Positions 61,480 to 64,000 of a stretch of DNA of 64,000 bases are shown one piece after another (position 1 is the first letter of the stretch; each line of letters begins with the position of its first letter). The translations under genes were made by a program, and so were the position numbers. Below the pieces are notes generated by a model. That model was not told where the DNA came from. It searched no databases and worked only from the letters and a program-made list of their open reading frames with translations. Where the stretch lies: contig CAZJHX010000005.1 of assembly GCA_964545715.1 (NCBI GenBank), forward strand, positions 1 through 64,000, given 5' to 3'. The DNA is from CAZJHX01 sp964545715. GTDB taxonomy: Bacteria; Myxococcota_A; UBA9042; GCA-2863065.

Positions 61480-63111
61480 GTGAGCGCCCCCACCTTACGA
61501 CCGTATCAACGCGAGGCAGTCGCGGCCGTGATCGATGCACGGCGCCGGGGGACGCGGCGCATGGTGGTGTGCCTGCCTACGGGCGCGGGCAAGACGGTGA
61601 TCTTTGCTGAGCTGGCGCGGATGGCGCGTAGACCCGTGCTGGTGTTGGCGCACCGGGCCGAGCTGCTGGAGCAGGCCAAGTCGCGGCTTCAGGCGGCGAT
61701 CGGACCGGACAGGCTGGTGGCCATCGAGCAGGCGGAGCGTCGCGCCCCGGCCGATGCGGCCATCGTGGTCTGCTCGATTCGCTCTCTGCGCTCAGAGCGG
61801 CTGCGGCGGGTGATCCGCGGGCGGGACGTGGGGCTGGTGCTCTACGACGAGTGCCATCATGCGGCGGCGGAGGACAACTGCCGCGTGTTGCGCGAGCTGG
61901 GCTGCTTTGACGAGGACTGGACCGGCACCCTGCTGGGCTTCACCGCCACCACGGCGCGGGGCGACGGGCGCGGGCTGGACCAGGTCTTTGACGAGATCGT
62001 CTATCACCGCAGCATCCGCAATCTGATGGAGGCGGGCTGGCTTGCGCCGCTGCGCGGGTATCGAATCGCGACGACCGCGGACCAGCGCGGCCTCAGCGCC
62101 ACGGGCCTGGACTACCGGGAGGACGAGCTGGCGGAGGCGATCGACATCGAGGACCGCAACGCCCTGGTGGCGCGCAGCATTCAGGAGCTGGCCCGCGACC
62201 GGCGGACCGTCGCATTTTGTGTGACGGTGAACCACGCGCGCAACCTGACGCACGCGCTCAACCGGCTGGGTGTGCCCGCGGATCTGGTGCACGGCGAGAT
62301 GAAGCGGGAGCGGCGCGAGAAGGCCCTGCGCGACTTTCGGCAGGGGCGCACGCGCGTTTTGAGCAACGTGGGCGTTCTCACCGAGGGCTTTGACGATCCC
62401 GGCGTGTCGGCCATCGCGATGGCGCGCCCGACCCGCTCGGAGGGCCTGTATGCCCAGTGCATCGGCCGGGGGACCCGCCTGGCGCCCGGCAAGAAGGACT
62501 GCCTGATCCTGGACTTTGTGGACCTGTCGGACCTGTCGCTGTTGAGCCTGCCGAGCTTGTTCGGCATGCCGCGCCAGGTCGACCTGAACGGCCAGGACGC
62601 GGCGGAGGCGGCGGAGGTCTGGCATCAGCTGATCCTGGATCTGCCGGGCTTCGAGGTGGAGGCGGAGGCGATCACGCTGGCCGAGATCCAGGAGCGCGCC
62701 GCCCACTTCGACCCGCTGACGTTAGAGGCCGACCCCGAGGTGCGCGCTATCAGCGAGCTGGATTGGCACAGCCTGGGCCGCGCCGGGCTGGTGCTGCACG
62801 TCCTCAAACGCCACGAGGTCATGACGATCACGGTGCTGGCGAAAGCGGCGAGAGGCCGCCGCTGGCACGTGTTCATTGACGGAGAGCGGCAAGAGCGCTT
62901 CTCCGAGGTCGAGCAGGCCGTGGAGGCCGTCGATTACGAGGTCGGTCGCATGGGTCGCGGTGTCTATCAGTCGGCGCTGCCGCAAGCCGGCTGGCGGTAT
63001 GGACCTGCGTCCCAGGCGCTACTCGCGCGCCTGCCGCGACCCGTAGAGAGGCCGCTTCGGGTCATCGATGTCTGGCGGATGTTGGCGCATGCGGAGGCAT
63101 ACGCGCGTTAG
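61480..63111 (+). CDS. superfamily II DEAD/DEAH-type helicase
   Basis: 543 aa from GTG 61480; GTG 61462 would add six residues. L-R-P-Y-Q-R-E-A-V at the start is the Q-like motif of SSL2/RecQ-type SF2 helicases. Walker A is L-P-T-G-A-G-K38-T; Walker B is D123-E-C-H-H (a DECH box); motif III is F-T-A-T-T; motifs IV-VI include V-H-G-E-M, L-T-E-G-F-D-D-P and Q-C-I-G-R-G-T-R. After the two RecA-like domains (~1-345) there is a ~200-residue C-terminal extension with H-V-F-I-D-G-E-R and a helical end. It is probably an ATP-dependent DNA translocase or helicase acting on DNA or DNA-RNA hybrids. No adjacent nuclease or defence gene was seen. Confidence 0.85.
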   Translation: MSAPTLRPYQREAVAAVIDARRRGTRRMVVCLPTGAGKTVIFAELARMARRPVLVLAHRAELLEQAKSRLQAAIGPDRLVAIEQAERRAPADAAIVVCSIRSLRSERLRRVIRGRDVGLVLYDECHHAAAEDNCRVLRELGCFDEDWTGTLLGFTATTARGDGRGLDQVFDEIVYHRSIRNLMEAGWLAPLRGYRIATTADQRGLSATGLDYREDELAEAIDIEDRNALVARSIQELARDRRTVAFCVTVNHARNLTHALNRLGVPADLVHGEMKRERREKALRDFRQGRTRVLSNVGVLTEGFDDPGVSAIAMARPTRSEGLYAQCIGRGTRLAPGKKDCLILDFVDLSDLSLLSLPSLFGMPRQVDLNGQDAAEAAEVWHQLILDLPGFEVEAEAITLAEIQERAAHFDPLTLEADPEVRAISELDWHSLGRAGLVLHVLKRHEVMTITVLAKAARGRRWHVFIDGERQERFSEVEQAVEAVDYEVGRMGRGVYQSALPQAGWRYGPASQALLARLPRPVERPLRVIDVWRMLAHAEAYAR

Positions 63112-63280
63112 CTGCTTAGCCGCGGCTGTCTCCGCCAAAGCGCCAAGCGATGTCGAACATAGGCCAGGCCGCTGATCACAGCGCGACAATCGGCAGCGCC
63201 CAGCGGGGCGCGCCGTCAGCTTGTTTCCCTATGCCTACCTCGCCGAGAACCCGTAAACGCGTCGCTTGGCGAAGGCCGGA

Positions 63281-63563
63281 TCAGTCCCCCAGCCAGCGCA
63301 GGTTGAGGATCTCCACCGTGCCGGAGCCCGCGGCTGCCCCTACACCGCGGTGAAACAGCGCGACCGGCCTGAGCGGGCCGTCCACAGGCTGCCCCACCCA
63401 GACCTCGACGTCGCCGCTTTGAACCACCACATGCCCTTCGGCGTTGCGCTTCACGGTCACCGTGCCGTCAGAGACCGGATTCTCCCCCACACCCAGCGGC
63501 GCCAAGCGCCATGATGACCATCGCCAGGTACACCGGCAGCAGGCCGTGTCCAGTCGCCCCCAT
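63281..63563 (-). pseudogene. small lipoprotein gene with single-base frameshift in a G5 tract
   Basis: ATG at 63563 with GGAGG upstream begins M-G-A-T-G-H-G-L-L-P-V-Y-L-A-M-V-I-M-A-L-G-A-A-G-C, a textbook lipoprotein signal, but the frame stops shortly after the lipobox. Removing one C from the run of five at 63484-63488 (plus strand) joins it to an open frame ending at 63281 (N-P-V-S-D-G-T-V-T-V-K-R ... N-L-R-W-L-G-D). The reconstructed protein is about 93 aa with beta-rich sequence. Either a homopolymer sequencing error or a genuine frameshift is possible. No function recognised. Confidence 0.65.
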
Positions 63564-63818
63564 TTGCGTCCTCCGTCGTTCTGCCTGGATTTCAAGCTTT
63601 CGACGTCGATTGAAGTGCGCTTGCGGCCCCGCGGTCCAGTCCCCGAACGGGTGACAAGCGCCGTCGGCGGGACGCCGGCCGTGGGGTGTGCTTCCCGAAT
63701 ACTGCATGCACGGGTGACTGCGCCGCACCACGATGGGCGACGGGTGTTGCTGGTCACCCGCGCGGCTGTTCACGTTTCTTCGCGACCCGCCTGTCGACCA
63801 CTTGCGAAAACGGCGCGG
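63564..63818. other. region with no supported gene
   Basis: No open frame here has a plausible start, codon bias or motif. I see no tRNA or terminator of note. Confidence 0.5.
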
Positions 63819-64000
63819 TCAGCGCCGCGCCTTGCGAGTGGGCAGCGACAGAATCGAGCCTCCCAGATCCAGCCGTACGCCCTTTCTGCGGATGGTGCGC
63901 GACCCCACCAGAGTCGTCACTTTGAACGCCGGTCGGCGCACGTAAGTCACGGTTTCGCGGACTACGATCGCGCCTGCACGCTGCTGTAATTTGGCATCGT
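63819..64000 (-). CDS. possible 3' end of a gene running off the window edge
   Basis: On the minus strand a frame entering from the right edge is open for 59 codons to TGA at 63819-63821 (reads A-K-L-Q-Q-R-A-G-A-I-V-V ... V-T-T-L-V-G-S-R-T-I-R-R-K-G-V ... S-L-P-T-R-K-A-R-R). The strand-like V/T/L alternation looks protein-like, but third-position GC is lower than in neighbouring genes. It is tentative. Confidence 0.3.
   Translation of the reverse strand, partial: DAKLQQRAGAIVVRETVTYVRRPAFKVTTLVGSRTIRRKGVRLDLGGSILSLPTRKARR

Noticed and set aside
63118..63127. Perfect palindrome AGCCGCGGCT after the helicase gene as a terminator
   Set aside because: There is no loop and no T tract, so it cannot form a standard intrinsic terminator.

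Overview
The window reads like chromosomal DNA of a high-GC, Gram-negative, Myxococcota-type bacterium. This is an inference. It rests on the strong GC bias at third codon positions, a MYXO-CTERM-like sorting tail on a secreted protease, an exported caspase-like protease linked to an ECF sigma factor, and an unusual number of large Cys-rich, MopE-type, FG-GAP and pre-peptidase-C-like lipoproteins. About 13 of the roughly 36 genes begin with a recognisable lipoprotein signal peptide. I saw no rRNA, tRNA, CRISPR array or transposase.

Layout. 1-6 kb (minus strand): a 1.3 kaa MopE-type lipoprotein, an SRPBCC protein and a charged coiled-coil protein. 6.2-8.8 kb (plus): a MltF-like lytic transglycosylase with two solute-binding domains, and a DUF6265-like protein. 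8.8-12.5 kb (minus): a translationally coupled operon of ECF sigma factor, zinc-finger anti-sigma protein, caspase-like protease with a putative C-terminal outer-membrane barrel, and a small lipoprotein; a long imperfect inverted repeat sits across its 5' end. 12.6-15.9 kb: a trypsin-like protease, a gluzincin metallopeptidase whose signal peptide is cut off by an in-frame stop, and a response regulator lacking its phospho-acceptor Asp. 16-20.3 kb (minus): a VWA lipoprotein and a beta-propeller/MauG-like dihaem lipoprotein.

20.5-25.6 kb (plus): a tight operon for a three-subunit molybdenum hydroxylase resembling 4-hydroxybenzoyl-CoA reductase (including the extra 4Fe-4S loop), followed by a LeuA-like Claisen-condensation enzyme. 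25.6-31.2 kb: an unknown protein, a GH13 alpha-glucosidase, a DUF885 hydrolase, an HSL-family esterase and a DUF1761 membrane protein. 31.3-34.2 kb: a TolB-like propeller lipoprotein, a one-haem lipoprotein and a TfoX N-domain protein.

34.2-57.5 kb is dominated by surface-type lipoproteins: a Thr/Gly-repeat lipoprotein, a 1446-aa FG-GAP propeller protein, a small duplicated-module lipoprotein, a 3771-aa lipoprotein made of about 30 Cys-rich units and 16 pre-peptidase-C-like modules ending in a c-type cytochrome, and a 1914-aa mosaic carrying the same Cys-rich unit plus thrombospondin-3, MopE and NHL-like parts. 57.5-64 kb: a Tat-exported SUOX-like molybdoenzyme, a YHS-domain membrane protein, a YcbB-type L,D-transpeptidase, a DEAD/DEAH-type helicase, a frameshifted small lipoprotein and perhaps the tail of one more gene.

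The best candidates for something undescribed are the giant cytochrome-tipped lipoprotein cluster, the sigma/anti-sigma/caspase-barrel operon, and the hydroxybenzoyl-CoA-reductase-like operon coupled to a LeuA-like enzyme. All family assignments are from reading the sequence; no database search was run.
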